Origin: Pseudomonas hygromyciniae
Lineage (GTDB): Bacteria > Pseudomonadota > Gammaproteobacteria > Pseudomonadales > Pseudomonadaceae
Reading direction: 5' to 3'
Length of the DNA: 64,000 nucleotides
NCBI RefSeq assembly: GCF_016925675.1
Contig: NZ_CP070506.1
Location: 2,540,501 to 2,604,500 of the forward strand
How positions within the stretch are numbered: position 1 is the first letter of the stretch; each line of letters begins with the position of its first letter. Shown piece after piece: positions 53,404 to 63,512 of the stretch. Both the position numbers and the translations under genes were made by a program. Under the pieces are notes generated by a model. It made no database searches, was not told where the DNA came from, and was given only the letters and a program-made list of their open reading frames with translations.

Positions 53404-54531
53404 ATGAATGGCCTTGGGCGTGAGCAGCACCAGGATTTTTTCATCGAAGAGCAGGTGCGCACTGATCGCCTGCGTCAGTTGTTTCGCCAATCCGTCTCTG
53501 CGGTTTTTGGCAGCTATCTGGCCGCAGGCATGCTCTGCTGGCTATGTTGGGACCGGCTTGAACCCCGGCTGATGATCGGTTGGCTGGTATTGCTGGCCGG
53601 CTCGTCGGTCCTGCGTTTGTCGATGTTCCTCCAGTATTTTCGCAGCCCCCGCAGCGAGCGCACGCCCCAGCGCTGGGAGCGTCATTATTGGATCACCCTG
53701 GTGTTGTCGGCCGGGATCTGGGGCATGGGGGCCTTTGCCGTGATGCCCGCCGATGACCGCTTGACCCAGGCCCTGGTCATGCTCTTTGCCGTGGGCATGT
53801 CGGTCAGCGCGGTGTCGTGCTACTCGGCCTACCGTTACATGACCATAGTGTCCATGGCCCTGGTGCTGTTGCCGTGCACCCTGTGGTTGTTGTTTCAACC
53901 TTCCAAGATGCAGATGGGCATGGCTGTTGCCGTGCTGGTGTTCTCGTCATTTGTCGTGGGCGCTTCGCGTAAATTGTCCGAGGCTCTGGAGACGGCGTTT
54001 CGCCTGACCCGCGAAATAGAGCGGGCCCACAGTATTTCAACGCGCGCCGCGCAAACCGATGAACTCACCGGGCTGATGAACCGCCGCGCGTTCTTCGAAA
54101 AAGCCCAGGTGCTCTATGACCAATGCAAGCGCACTCACCAGCCGTTATGTGCGCTGATGCTGGACATGGATCACTTCAAGGCGATCAACGACAACTATGG
54201 ACATCAGGTCGGGGATCAGGTGTTGCGCGAGATCGGCCAGGTGATCAACGCGTCTTTTCGCCAGTCGGATATCTACGGGCGGCTGGGGGGTGAAGAGTTT
54301 GCGGTGTTGCTACCTGATACCACCCTGGAAGTGGCGCGAGAGATCGGCGAACAACTGATCCGCGCCATTGCTCGCTTGAGCATCGACCCGGTACAGGTAT
54401 TGAGTGCGAGCCTGGGAGTGGCATCGAACTATGCTGTGGGTGACGACTTGCAGCACTTGATGAATGCCGCCGACCAAGCCCTGTACCGCGCCAAGGCCAT
54501 GGGGCGCAACCAGGTGGCGGTTGCGTCCTAG
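53404..54531 (+). CDS. Membrane diguanylate cyclase (GGDEF)
   Basis: 375 residues. Five to six membrane helices lie in the first 195 residues (a 7TM-like sensor), then a GGDEF domain starting TDELTGLMNRRAFFEKAQVL. The signature is GGEEF near residues 293-297, and an inhibitory I-site R-Q-S-D lies at 286-289, five residues before it. It should synthesise cyclic-di-GMP and be feedback inhibited. It converges with a hybrid kinase gene, ending two bases from its stop. Confidence 0.93.
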   Translation: MNGLGREQHQDFFIEEQVRTDRLRQLFRQSVSAVFGSYLAAGMLCWLCWDRLEPRLMIGWLVLLAGSSVLRLSMFLQYFRSPRSERTPQRWERHYWITLVLSAGIWGMGAFAVMPADDRLTQALVMLFAVGMSVSAVSCYSAYRYMTIVSMALVLLPCTLWLLFQPSKMQMGMAVAVLVFSSFVVGASRKLSEALETAFRLTREIERAHSISTRAAQTDELTGLMNRRAFFEKAQVLYDQCKRTHQPLCALMLDMDHFKAINDNYGHQVGDQVLREIGQVINASFRQSDIYGRLGGEEFAVLLPDTTLEVAREIGEQLIRAIARLSIDPVQVLSASLGVASNYAVGDDLQHLMNAADQALYRAKAMGRNQVAVAS

Positions 54532-54533
54532 CC

Positions 54534-56720
54534 TCAATCCTTGCCCATGATCTTGGCCAGTACCCGTGAAATCTGGTCGGCGGAGTAAGGCTTGGCCAGG
54601 AACTCGAAGCCGTCATAGCCGCAACTGGCCAGTTCCGCGCTGTAGCCGGACGTGAGGATTACCGGCAGGTCGGGCCGGCGTCGGCGCAACTCCCGGGCCA
54701 GCGCCACGCCACCCATGCCCGGCATCACCACGTCGGAAAACACCCCGTCGAACGCCCGTGCATCCGGGCCGATCATCTCCAGGGCCTCTTCGGCATGGGT
54801 GGCCCAGACGGTCTGGTAACCCAGGTCCTGCAGGATCTGGTTGGCGAAGCGGCCTACTTCCAGATTGTCTTCCACGATCAGGATGCGCCGCCGCGCGGCG
54901 TCGGGGTTCAGTTCCAGCGCCGTCTGGACCGTGTTGTCGAGGATCGACTCAGGCTCCACTTGTGGCAGATACAACGTAAATACGGTGCCCTGGCCCAGCA
55001 CGCTGGCCACATCCACGTTGCCCCCCGACTGCTTGGCGAACCCGAACACCTGTGACAGCCCGAGCCCGGTGCCCTTACCGACCTCCTTGGTGGTGAAGAA
55101 CGGCTCGAAGATGCGTTCAAAGGTCGCCTGGGCAATTCCGCTGCCGGTGTCTGCCAGGGAGATTGCCACGAAAGGTTTGGCTGAACCGCCATGCCCGCGT
55201 ATGCACGGCAGTGGCTGGTCTCTTTCCAGGCGCAACACCAGCGTGCCCTGGCCGTCCATCGCATCCCGGGCATTGAGGGCAATGTTGATCAAGGCGGTTT
55301 CAAATTGGCTGGAATCCGCGCAGACGTAAGAGGCCAGTTGCGGCAATTGCACGCTGACATGGATCCGCGCGCCGGTGACCGTCTCCAGCATGTCACCGAT
55401 GTTCTGTACGCGCTGGCCCACATTGAACACTTGCGGGTTCAGCGGTTGGCGTCGGGCGAATGCGAGCAATTGGCTGGTCAGCTTGCTGGCACGCTCTACG
55501 GTATCGGTCACCGCACTCATATAGCGCTGGCGGCGCTCTTCGGGCAGGTTGGGCATGCGCAGGAAGTCGACCGACGAGCGGATGATCGTCAGCAGGTTGT
55601 TGAAGTCGTGGGCCACGCCTCCGGTCAACTGGCCGATGGCTTCAAGCTTCTGCGACTGGCGCAACGCCGCTTCAGTCTGGTTGAGCAGGGTGGTGCGTTC
55701 CACCACTCGCTGTTCCAGAGTCGCGTTCAAATCGGCCAGCGCCGACAGGCCCTCGCGCACGATGGCATCGGCGCGTACCCGTTCGATATGCGCCCAAGAG
55801 CGCTCCGTGACCTCACCCAGCAGCGCCAGGTCGTAGGAAGACCAGCGGCGCGGCACGCGGTCGTGAATGGCCATCAGCGCGGTCAAGCGTCCGGACTTGA
55901 TCAACGGCATGCAAATCGTCGCCGTCACGCCAATAGCCTGGAAGGTCGCGGCTTCCTCGGGCGTCAGTTCCGTGAGGTTGTCATTAATGATCAACGGCTC
56001 ACCGGCTTGCAGGCGCTCGACCGCCAATTGGCCGAAGTCCGCCAGGCGGTAATACCCGACAATGCTGGGCGAGCCTGGGGCGGCCCAGTTGCCGCGAATG
56101 GTAAAGCCGTCTTCATCGGCGTCCATGTCGGCATAAGCGCAGTTGGACAGGTTCAGGTGGGTCGCCAGTATCTGCGTGGTGGCCGCCATGATCGCTGCAG
56201 GATCGGTGGCATTGGCCACACCGTTACTGATCGCATCCAGCACAGAGAGGCGGCGGGCCATGAACACCGAGCTGGTGGTTTCGGTGACGGTATCGAGCAT
56301 GCCTACGACGCTGCCGCAGGCATCGCGGATCGGGCTGTAGCAAAACGTGAAATAGGCCTGTTCCGGCGCAGCACCACGCTCGACGATCAACGGGAAGTCT
56401 TCGATAAACGTTGCGTGACCTGCAAATGCGGCATCGGCGATCGGGCTGATCTGGCGCCAGGCTTCCTGCCAGATCGTACTGAAGGGCTGGCCCAGTGCGT
56501 CGGGCTTGTTACCGAGGATCGGGCGGAACGCGTCGTTGTACAGGGTGATCAACTCGGGACCCCAGACTATCGCCTGGGGGAAATGGGAGGCAAGGCTCAA
56601 CGACAAGGTAGTCTTGAGCACATCCGGCCATTGGTCCATCGACCCCAGGGGAGTATTGGCCCAGTCATGGCGGCGAACCCGTTCGGCCATCTCACCGCAG
56701 CCTTGTAGCCAGTCTGTCAT
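54534..56720 (-). CDS. Hybrid sensor kinase (PAS-GAF-HK-receiver)
   Basis: 728 residues, cytoplasmic. A PAS-like domain (about 30-150, [20 protein letters not shown]), a GAF domain (about 160-310), and a kinase core with His near 370 in [20 protein letters not shown]-binding [19 protein letters not shown] follows, and a C-terminal receiver with phospho-Asp near 662 ([12 protein letters not shown]). No partner regulator is nearby. The signal is unknown. Confidence 0.93.
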   Translation of the reverse strand: MTDWLQGCGEMAERVRRHDWANTPLGSMDQWPDVLKTTLSLSLASHFPQAIVWGPELITLYNDAFRPILGNKPDALGQPFSTIWQEAWRQISPIADAAFAGHATFIEDFPLIVERGAAPEQAYFTFCYSPIRDACGSVVGMLDTVTETTSSVFMARRLSVLDAISNGVANATDPAAIMAATTQILATHLNLSNCAYADMDADEDGFTIRGNWAAPGSPSIVGYYRLADFGQLAVERLQAGEPLIINDNLTELTPEEAATFQAIGVTATICMPLIKSGRLTALMAIHDRVPRRWSSYDLALLGEVTERSWAHIERVRADAIVREGLSALADLNATLEQRVVERTTLLNQTEAALRQSQKLEAIGQLTGGVAHDFNNLLTIIRSSVDFLRMPNLPEERRQRYMSAVTDTVERASKLTSQLLAFARRQPLNPQVFNVGQRVQNIGDMLETVTGARIHVSVQLPQLASYVCADSSQFETALINIALNARDAMDGQGTLVLRLERDQPLPCIRGHGGSAKPFVAISLADTGSGIAQATFERIFEPFFTTKEVGKGTGLGLSQVFGFAKQSGGNVDVASVLGQGTVFTLYLPQVEPESILDNTVQTALELNPDAARRRILIVEDNLEVGRFANQILQDLGYQTVWATHAEEALEMIGPDARAFDGVFSDVVMPGMGGVALARELRRRRPDLPVILTSGYSAELASCGYDGFEFLAKPYSADQISRVLAKIMGKD

Positions 56721-56805
56721 CTACTCAATACCTAGTTCGTCCCACGCTGCGATATAGCACCGCAATATCAAATAACAGACCCGTCCAATGTCCGGCAGTT
56801 CAGCG

Positions 56806-57657
56806 CTATTGCGCGCCTAGCAGCGCCGTCCAGTAAATCCCCGCGTCGCTTTTCGGATCCAGCCCATAGGCGGCACCCAATTCGCGAAACCGTGGGTTCA
56901 TCAAGTTGGCGCAATGCCCGGGGCTGGCGAGCCAGCCATCGACCACTTTGCGCGGCGTATCCAGGCCCGCTGCAATATTTTCACCGACCTGCTGGGCCAC
57001 ATAGCCAGCCAGTTCCGCGCGATCGCCTGGGGTGCGGCCGTCACGGTCCAAGTGGTCGAAGAAATTGTGGTTGGCCATGTTGCGTGCATGACTGTCGGCG
57101 GCGCTCGCCAGTTGCGCGTTCCAGGCCAGTGGCGTGGTGGCCTCGAAGGCCTGCTCACCACATTGGCGCGGCTGCTTGCGCGCGGCGTTGACCATCTCCA
57201 GCAATTGCGGGCCGGCTTCCTGTGAGCTGGCCAGGCCGCGGCTCAACAGCGGGCGGGCGAGGACGATGCGCCAGTCCTGGCCATTGTTGCTGACGCCGAT
57301 ATCGACGAACTGCGGGTCCAGCACCACCCGGCAGAAACTCTCGCGCACCGCTTTCATCGCCGATTGCGCGTCGCGAGGCCCGGACAGGCTGATCGCCTGC
57401 ACATTCACCATTGGGTAGGCCGCCTGGGCCAAGGCCTGTTGCAAGTCGCCGACATTATTGACTGGCAATACCAGACGCGGGTCGACCGCCAGCGGTGGCA
57501 ACTCCTGGGAACCCTGGTCGCCACAGCGCTGTAGTTGGCTGCGGTACTGGTTGATGGAGTCGATCAGTTGACTCTCTTCGCTCGCCGACGCGGTGGCGCA
57601 AAACACCAGGCTGGCGGCCATTGTGGTAACACCCATCATCAATGACAGAACGCGCAT
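56806..57657 (-). CDS. Exported CAP/SCP-domain protein
   Basis: 283 residues with a signal peptide (cleavage after ATASA, about residue 25). The C-terminal CAP domain includes SHARNMANHNFFDHLDRDGR, GENIAAGL and WLASPGHCANLMNPRFRELG. The N-terminal half is a separate domain with conserved Pro/Asp-rich loops. The function is unknown. Length is normal. Confidence 0.9.
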   Translation of the reverse strand: MRVLSLMMGVTTMAASLVFCATASASEESQLIDSINQYRSQLQRCGDQGSQELPPLAVDPRLVLPVNNVGDLQQALAQAAYPMVNVQAISLSGPRDAQSAMKAVRESFCRVVLDPQFVDIGVSNNGQDWRIVLARPLLSRGLASSQEAGPQLLEMVNAARKQPRQCGEQAFEATTPLAWNAQLASAADSHARNMANHNFFDHLDRDGRTPGDRAELAGYVAQQVGENIAAGLDTPRKVVDGWLASPGHCANLMNPRFRELGAAYGLDPKSDAGIYWTALLGAQ

Positions 57658-57737
57658 GGACGTTTCCCTTGAGCATGAAAGTGCCCATGATGCGCGATCA
57701 AGGGGCGCAGATGCACCCCTTGGGCAACATTTTGCCC

Positions 57738-59066
57738 TCAGTTCTTGAATGCCGAGTGCTTGCGGCCCTGGTCACACAGGGCAAACACGACCACCAGCAC
57801 CGAGGCGATGGCGAGGATGATTACCACGCCGTCTGTCGAGTGCGTGGTCGAGGCTGCGACCATCGACAAGGCACCCAGCGGCGCCAAGCCACCGGCGATG
57901 GCCGTACCGATTTCACGCCCGGTACCAAAGCCCGAAGAGCGGGTCTGCGTCGGAAACTGGCGGCTGAGAAACGAGCCCTGGGGGGCGAACATCATTGGCG
58001 CGAGGATCCCGGTGCCGATCCCGATGGCCAGGTAGATCATCAGGCTTTCACCGGTGTTCAACAGCGCCAGGAACGGGTAGGCGAACAGCAGCGACAGCAC
58101 GCCGCCAAGCACCAGTACCGACTTGCTGCTCCACTTGTCACACAGCCAGCCGAAGCACGGCACGGCGACAATGGCGACCAGACTGGCGATGGTTACCGAC
58201 AGCGAAGTGACATGCACGTCGACACCCTTGAACTGGGTGAGGTAGGCCAGGGAAAAGGTCTTGAAGATGTAGCTCAGGGCGTTGTAGCCAATAGCCACGA
58301 AGAACACCACGGCCAGGCCCTTGAGGTCGTTCTTGAACAGGGCCTTGAGCGGCGAGACCTTGGCCTTGGCCGGCTCCTGGCTCAACTCCTTGAACTCCGG
58401 GGTTTCCGGAATGCTGTTACGCACCCACAGGCCCACACCCACCAGGGCGATGCTGCAGATAAACGGGATGCGCCAGCCGCCGGCCAGCAGGAACTCATTG
58501 CCATTGATGGTCAGCAGGTACACGGTCAGCGATGACAGCAGCAGGCCGAGGTTCAAGCCCAGCGCCGGCCAGGCACCTTGGCTGCCGCGCTTGCCTTCTG
58601 AAGCATGCTCGTAGGAAGTGACCGCCGCGCCCGACAACTCGGCACCGGCGCCCAGGCCCTGGATGATGCGGATAAACACCAGAATGATTGGCGCCCAGAT
58701 GCCAATCGACGCGTAGCTGGGGATCAGACCGATCAGCGTGGTGCACACGCCCATCATGCAGAAGGTCAACACCAGCACATGTTTACGACCGAACTTGTCG
58801 CCCAGGTAGCCGAACAGAATGCCGCCGAAGGGGCGGGCGATAAAGCCGATGGCGAAGGTGGAGAACGCCATCAGGGTCGCGGTCTTCGGATCACTGTTAT
58901 CAAAGAAGATCTTCGAAAAGACAATCGCCGCCATGGTTGCGTAGAGGTAGAAGTCATACCACTCCAGCATCGAACCAAAGATGGTGGCGGCAGCGACCTT
59001 GCGCAGGCGTTTCTTGGTTTGTGCCGGGGTTTCCACCGTGGCGGGGTTGTGGGCTTTTGCCGTCAT
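57738..59066 (-). CDS. MHS-family MFS transporter (metabolite:proton symporter)
   Basis: 442 residues and 12 membrane helices. FGSMLEWYDFYLYATMAAIV at the start and the ARPFGGILFGYLGDKFGRKH loop are MHS-family signatures (KgtP, ShiA, ProP relatives). It follows lhgO by about 105 bases with a REP-like hairpin between, and probably imports a dicarboxylic acid such as 2-hydroxyglutarate or a related compound; this is inferred from position. Confidence 0.93.
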   Translation of the reverse strand: MTAKAHNPATVETPAQTKKRLRKVAAATIFGSMLEWYDFYLYATMAAIVFSKIFFDNSDPKTATLMAFSTFAIGFIARPFGGILFGYLGDKFGRKHVLVLTFCMMGVCTTLIGLIPSYASIGIWAPIILVFIRIIQGLGAGAELSGAAVTSYEHASEGKRGSQGAWPALGLNLGLLLSSLTVYLLTINGNEFLLAGGWRIPFICSIALVGVGLWVRNSIPETPEFKELSQEPAKAKVSPLKALFKNDLKGLAVVFFVAIGYNALSYIFKTFSLAYLTQFKGVDVHVTSLSVTIASLVAIVAVPCFGWLCDKWSSKSVLVLGGVLSLLFAYPFLALLNTGESLMIYLAIGIGTGILAPMMFAPQGSFLSRQFPTQTRSSGFGTGREIGTAIAGGLAPLGALSMVAASTTHSTDGVVIILAIASVLVVVFALCDQGRKHSAFKN

Positions 59067-59120
59067 GCTGTACTTCCTTCTCAGTCATTATATTTATTAG
59101 GGTGTTGCGAACGCGTTCAA

Positions 59121-59164
59121 CTGTGGGAGCTGTCGAGCCTTGCGGGGCGAGACAGCGCCTACAG
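59121..59164. repeat. REP-like palindrome between lhgO and the transporter
   Basis: CTGTGGGAGC begins and GCGCCTACAG ends a 44-base imperfect hairpin resembling Pseudomonas REP elements. Located between cotranscribed genes, it may tune downstream expression. Confidence 0.65.
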
Positions 59165-59171
59165 GGGGTAT

Positions 59172-60365
59172 TCAGTTGGGGGTGAACATGCGGTCGGCGA
59201 TCATTTCGCCAATCGGAATGGCAGAGGTGGCCGCCGGTGACGGCGCGTTGCAAACGTGCAACATGCGTGGCGTCTGGGCGAACAGAAAGTCGTGTACCAA
59301 AGTGCCGTCACGCATCACCGCCTGGGCGCGGATCCCGGCTTCATAGGGCAGCAGATCGTCGAGTTCCAGGGATGGGCAATACTTGCGGCACTGCTCCAGG
59401 TAGCCGGACTTGAACAATGAGTTCTTCATTTCTACGCTGCCGGAGCCGAGGTTCTGCCAGATGGTTTTCCAGAACCCGGGGAAGCGCGCGTACTCGGCCA
59501 CATCCTTCCAGTTGATGGAAAACTTCTTGTAGTTCTCCCGGCCCAGGCCCAGCACGGCATTGGGGCCGACGGTGACGCTGCCATCGATCATGCGGGTCAG
59601 GTGCACCCCCAGGAACGGCAATTCCGGATCCGGGATCGGGTAGATCAAGTGGTTGACGATGTTGTTCTTCGACGCCGGCAAGCGGAAATACTCGCCACGG
59701 AACGGGATGATCTGGTGGTCGATATCAATCCCGGCCAGGGTCGCCAGGCGGTCCGATTGCAGGCCGGCGCACACCACCAGGTGCCGCGCCTGCCAGGCGC
59801 CATCGTGGGTGCTGACGGTGACTTTGTCGGTGTCTTCGGCAATCGCGGTGACGGTTTTTTCCAGGCAGATCTCACCGCCATTGCGGCGAATTACCTCGGC
59901 CATGGTCTCGCAGACCTGGCGGTAGTCAACAATCCCGGTAGCGTCGAGGAACAGCCCGCCCAGGCCGACGATATTCGGCTCGCGGGCGCGCAGTTGCTCG
60001 GCGTCCAGGCGCTCGACCTTCATCCCGTTGAGTTGCGAGCGCGCATAGAGCGCTTCCATGCGCTGCACTTCCAGGGCGGTGGAGGCCACCAGCAATTTGC
60101 CGCACACCTCGAACTTGATCCCATGCTCGCTGCAGAACTGTTTGGTGGCTTCGGCGCCGCGTTTGCACAGGTCGGCCTTCAGGCTGCCCGGCGCGTAGTA
60201 GATGCCGGCATGGATCACGCCGCTGTTGTGACCGGTCTGGTGTTTGGCCAGTAGCGCTTCCTTTTCCAGGATCACCAGGGACGCGTTGGGCTGGCGCTTG
60301 AGCAGCTCCATCGCGGTGGCCAGGCCGACAATCCCGCCGCCGATGATGCAAAAGTCATAAATCAT
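59172..60365 (-). CDS. lhgO: L-2-hydroxyglutarate oxidase/dehydrogenase (LhgO)
   Basis: 397 residues, FAD-dependent. The N-terminal dinucleotide motif is CIIGGGIVGLATAMELLKR, followed by HQTGHNSGVIHAGIYYAPGS, which is characteristic of LhgO. C-terminal FLGVHLTRMIDGSVTVGPNA and PSPAATSAIPIGEMIADRMF complete the family pattern. It oxidises L-2-hydroxyglutarate to 2-oxoglutarate and feeds electrons to the respiratory chain. It lies downstream of a GntR regulator gene with a copy of a shared motif in its leader. Confidence 0.94.
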   Translation of the reverse strand: MIYDFCIIGGGIVGLATAMELLKRQPNASLVILEKEALLAKHQTGHNSGVIHAGIYYAPGSLKADLCKRGAEATKQFCSEHGIKFEVCGKLLVASTALEVQRMEALYARSQLNGMKVERLDAEQLRAREPNIVGLGGLFLDATGIVDYRQVCETMAEVIRRNGGEICLEKTVTAIAEDTDKVTVSTHDGAWQARHLVVCAGLQSDRLATLAGIDIDHQIIPFRGEYFRLPASKNNIVNHLIYPIPDPELPFLGVHLTRMIDGSVTVGPNAVLGLGRENYKKFSINWKDVAEYARFPGFWKTIWQNLGSGSVEMKNSLFKSGYLEQCRKYCPSLELDDLLPYEAGIRAQAVMRDGTLVHDFLFAQTPRMLHVCNAPSPAATSAIPIGEMIADRMFTPN

Positions 60366-60400
60366 GTGGGCTACCTAAATCAGTACATTTCAGTCTGCTT

Positions 60401-60417
60401 ATCAGGTTGTCAGACTA
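60401..60417. promoter_or_regulatory. GntR operator copy in front of lhgO
   Basis: ATCAGGTTGTCAGAC (60401-60415) recurs exactly at 61201-61215 before the gntR gene; TTGTCAGACTA at its core is a near-palindrome. It lies 36 bases upstream of the lhgO start. Confidence 0.72.
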
Positions 60418-60474
60418 ATGTTTTTGTTAAAAAAACGGCGTGCCCGCAGGCACGCTTTATCGGTGTTGGGTCCA

Positions 60475-61185
60475 TCAGTGGGTTGCGGGCAGCTCCAGTT
60501 GCAGGCGTTTGGCGGCAGCGCGCAAATGCGCCTCGGCGGCAGCGGCGGCGCCTTGGGGATCGGCGTCGACGATGGCCTGGTACAGCGCCTGGTGCTCTTG
60601 GGTGGCGTCGGCCGAGCCGCTGGCAAAGCGCGACGCCGAGTTTTCCCAGGCGGTCTTGCGGGCGCTGGCCAACTGGCTGCGCAAAAAGTCGTGGAAGGCG
60701 ACGAAGTATTCGTTTTTGCTGGCGTCGGCGATGGCCCGGTGAAACTCCACGTCGGCAAGGGCGGCGGCTGCAAAGTCTGCGCGCTTGTCGTGCATTTCCT
60801 GCAGGGCCCGTTTCATGCGCTGCAGGTCGTCGGCATCGCGGCGTCGGGCGGCAATGGAGGCTGCCTGGGTTTCGATCCACAAGCGCACTTCGAACATTTG
60901 CGCGAGGTCAGGGCGCCGGCCGTTCTTTTCCGGAAAGCGGAATACCGTACCGGCCGGGGTCTGCGAAATAAACGAGCCCAGGCCACGCCGGGCGGTCAGC
61001 ACGCCATCGGCCTTGAGCTGGGCAATCGCCTCGCGCACCACCGAACGGCTGACATTCAACTGTTCGGCCAGTTGCTGCTCGGTCGGCAGGCGCGACTCGG
61101 GCGCCAGTTGTCCGGAGTCAATCTCGGCCCGTATGGCGCTGACAACACGCACGACGAGGGAATCTGGACGCTGGAGCTCAAGCAT
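60475..61185 (-). CDS. GntR-family regulator, FadR (FCD) subgroup
   Basis: 236 residues. The N-terminal winged helix contains RLPTEQQLAEQLNVSRSVVR (about residues 33-52). The C-terminal all-helical FCD domain contains ADVEFHRAIADASKN, where the His is a metal ligand in this group. It is followed by lhgO on the same strand. The identical motif before both genes supports autoregulation and repression of lhgO, with 2-hydroxyglutarate the likely inducer. Confidence 0.92.
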   Translation of the reverse strand: MLELQRPDSLVVRVVSAIRAEIDSGQLAPESRLPTEQQLAEQLNVSRSVVREAIAQLKADGVLTARRGLGSFISQTPAGTVFRFPEKNGRRPDLAQMFEVRLWIETQAASIAARRRDADDLQRMKRALQEMHDKRADFAAAALADVEFHRAIADASKNEYFVAFHDFLRSQLASARKTAWENSASRFASGSADATQEHQALYQAIVDADPQGAAAAAEAHLRAAAKRLQLELPATH

Positions 61186-61200
61186 GGCAAAACCTAGGTA

Positions 61201-61217
61201 ATCAGGTTGTCAGACAA
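61201..61217. promoter_or_regulatory. GntR operator copy in front of gntR
   Basis: ATCAGGTTGTCAGAC followed by AA gives the perfect palindrome TTGTCAGACAA (61207-61217). It is 15 bases upstream of the gntR start and matches the copy before lhgO. Confidence 0.75.
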
Positions 61218-61239
61218 TAGCTGTTACGATTTTCCCTTG

Positions 61240-62460
61240 TCAAGGCGCTGTGCTGGCCTGCAGCGTTTTTACCCGGCGCGCGCAGGCCAGCAGCAGCGCC
61301 AGTGCGACCAGCCCCGAGGCCACCCCGAACGCCAGGTGAAACCCTCGGCCAACTGCTGCGGGCAGGGCCGAATGGACATCGCCCATGCCCCAGGCAAACA
61401 CCGCACCCAGCGCCCACGCGCCGACAATCAAGCCCAGGTTGCGCGATAGGTTCAGCCAGCCGGCAATCGTCCCGCGTCGATCCGCCGGCACATTGCTCAT
61501 CACCGCCGTGTTGTTGGCTGCCTGGAATTGCGCGTAGCCCAGGGTGAGGATCCCCAGCGCGCCGATGTAACCGGCGGCGCCCAGGGGCATCAACCCCAGC
61601 ATCAGGCAGCCGGCCAGCATGCACAGCAGTCCGCCCAGGGTGGTGGCGTAACTGCCGCAGCGGTCGGTCAGGCGCCCGGCCGGTACACCCGCCAGCGCCG
61701 CGATACACGGACCTACCGCCATCGCCAGGCCCATCTGCGCGGGATCGAGTCCTATGCCATGGCTCAGGTAAAAAGGCCCGGCGACCAGGGTGGTCATCAT
61801 CACCGCAGCCACCAGCGTACTCATGCCAAGCCCGACGCCCAGGGCGCGGTCATGGAGTGTCGCGAAGACACTCAAGCGCACGGCGCCCGGTGGTTGCGGA
61901 TCCCTATCGGCCTGGGTGCGTTGCACCAGCGCAAAGGCGAGGGCGGCCAACGGCAACATCACCAGAAACAGCGCACGCCAGCCAGACGCCGCAATCAGTG
62001 CGCCACCGATGGCCGGTCCCAGGCCGGTGCCCACCGCTGACAGGGTCCCCAGCAACCCCATGACGCGCCCGGTTTGCGCTTTGGGCACGGTGGCCGCGAC
62101 CAGCGCCATAGTCATTGCCAGCATGATCGCCGCGCCAAACCCTTGCAGCGCCCGCGCCGCGACCAGCACGCCAAGAGAAGGCGCGGCGCTGCACAGGGCA
62201 CAAGCCACGGCGAAGACCAGCACGCCCGCCAACAGCAGGCGGCGATGGCCGAAACGATCCCCCAGGCGACCGACACCTACCAGCACGGCGGTGATCGCCA
62301 GCAAGTAACTCAGCACCACCCACTGCACCGCCGCAAAGGCTGCGCTAAAGGCGTCGGCCATTTGAGGCAGGCCGACATTGGCAATGCTGGTGCCCAGTGA
62401 AGCCAGGAGCATGCACAACGACAAACCGGCGAGCGCGCCGCGTGGGGTAGGGGACGTCAT
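61240..62460 (-). CDS. MFS efflux transporter
   Basis: About 406 residues from ATG 62460 with AAGGA upstream; the frame continues to 62517. Twelve membrane helices. The start GTSIANVGLPQMADAFSAAF, then VLSYLLAITAVLVGVGRLGD and the RFGHRRLLL loop identify a drug:proton antiporter-like MFS protein. A LysR gene diverges from it 118 bases away, the usual arrangement for a regulated exporter. Confidence 0.9.
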   Translation of the reverse strand: MTSPTPRGALAGLSLCMLLASLGTSIANVGLPQMADAFSAAFAAVQWVVLSYLLAITAVLVGVGRLGDRFGHRRLLLAGVLVFAVACALCSAAPSLGVLVAARALQGFGAAIMLAMTMALVAATVPKAQTGRVMGLLGTLSAVGTGLGPAIGGALIAASGWRALFLVMLPLAALAFALVQRTQADRDPQPPGAVRLSVFATLHDRALGVGLGMSTLVAAVMMTTLVAGPFYLSHGIGLDPAQMGLAMAVGPCIAALAGVPAGRLTDRCGSYATTLGGLLCMLAGCLMLGLMPLGAAGYIGALGILTLGYAQFQAANNTAVMSNVPADRRGTIAGWLNLSRNLGLIVGAWALGAVFAWGMGDVHSALPAAVGRGFHLAFGVASGLVALALLLACARRVKTLQASTAP

Positions 62461-62578
62461 GGGATTTCCTTGTTCTGACCGTGGTCGTTGCCCGCAATCT
62501 ACGACGTCGCCTAACATGGCGGAAGACGCATCAGTTGCACTCTATACGTGCGTCAAACGCCTGATGAGGATTACCGCC

Positions 62579-63484
62579 GTGTCGCTACCGGACTTCAACC
62601 TGCTGGTCACCCTGGACGTACTGCTGGCCGAAGGCAGCGTCGCCCGTGCCGCCCAACGCCTGGGCCTGAGCCCCTCGGCCATGAGCCGTGCGTTGGCGCG
62701 GCTGCGGGAAACCACTGGCGATCCGCTGCTGGTGCGCGCCGGACGCGGCCTGGTGCCGACCCCCCGGGCCCTGGAACTGCGCGAACGGGTCGGCCAACTG
62801 GTGCAGGAGGCCGAAGCGTTGCTGCGTCCGCTGCAGGTCTTGGACCTCAAGGGCCTGGTGCGGACCTTCGTGCTGCGCACCAGCGAAGGGTTCGTCGAAA
62901 GTTTCGGCCCCGCGCTGATCGCCCGTGTTGCCGAGCAGGCGCCCGGCGTGCGCCTGCACTTTGTGCATAAGCCCGGTACACCGCTGCGCGACAGCGGCGT
63001 GGACCTGGAAACCGGCGTTGTCGATAGCAGCGCCAACCCGGAAGTCCTCACCCAGTTGCTGTTTCGCGACCGTTTTATAGGTGTGGTGCGCGCCGACCAC
63101 CCATTGAGCCAAGGCCCCATCACCACCGCACGCTACGCCGCTGGCCGGCATATCTACGTGTCTCGGCGCGGGCGCGAACGCGGGCAGATCGACGACGCCC
63201 TCGAGGCCTTGCACCTGACGCGAGACGTGGAGACCATCGTCACCGGCTTTTCCACGGCCGTGGCCTTGGCGCAAAGGACTGATCTGATTGCCAGCGTTCC
63301 CGAGCGCTATACCAGCGGCCTGCGTGATGGCCTGTTCAGTTTTGCCCTGCCGGTGCAGGTGCCGCCGTTCAGCGTGGCGATGCTCTGGCATCCGCGCCTG
63401 GATGCAGACCTGGCGCACCGCTGGTTGCGCGGCTGTTTGCGCCAGGTATGTGGCGCAGAACAGGTACAATCCCCGCTGCCTTGA
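62579..63484 (+). CDS. LysR-family regulator
   Basis: About 301 residues from GTG 62579, preceded by GAGG at good spacing (an ATG at 62564 is possible). It begins SLPDFNLLVTLDVLLAEGSV with the helix-turn-helix SVARAAQRLGLSPSAMSRAL and an effector domain after residue 90 (NahR/LinR-like subgroup). Divergent from the MFS exporter and probably its regulator. Confidence 0.9.
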   Translation: MSLPDFNLLVTLDVLLAEGSVARAAQRLGLSPSAMSRALARLRETTGDPLLVRAGRGLVPTPRALELRERVGQLVQEAEALLRPLQVLDLKGLVRTFVLRTSEGFVESFGPALIARVAEQAPGVRLHFVHKPGTPLRDSGVDLETGVVDSSANPEVLTQLLFRDRFIGVVRADHPLSQGPITTARYAAGRHIYVSRRGRERGQIDDALEALHLTRDVETIVTGFSTAVALAQRTDLIASVPERYTSGLRDGLFSFALPVQVPPFSVAMLWHPRLDADLAHRWLRGCLRQVCGAEQVQSPLP

Positions 63485-63512
63485 TTGCGAAATACCAGGA
63501 AACAGGAATTCG

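Noticed and set aside
55191-56708. 505-codon frame opposite the hybrid kinase
   Set aside because: An antisense shadow in high-GC DNA; no domain and no ribosome site.
57642-58535. Plus-strand frame opposite the MHS transporter
   Set aside because: Antisense shadow, rich in Gln/His/Arg, with no recognisable fold.
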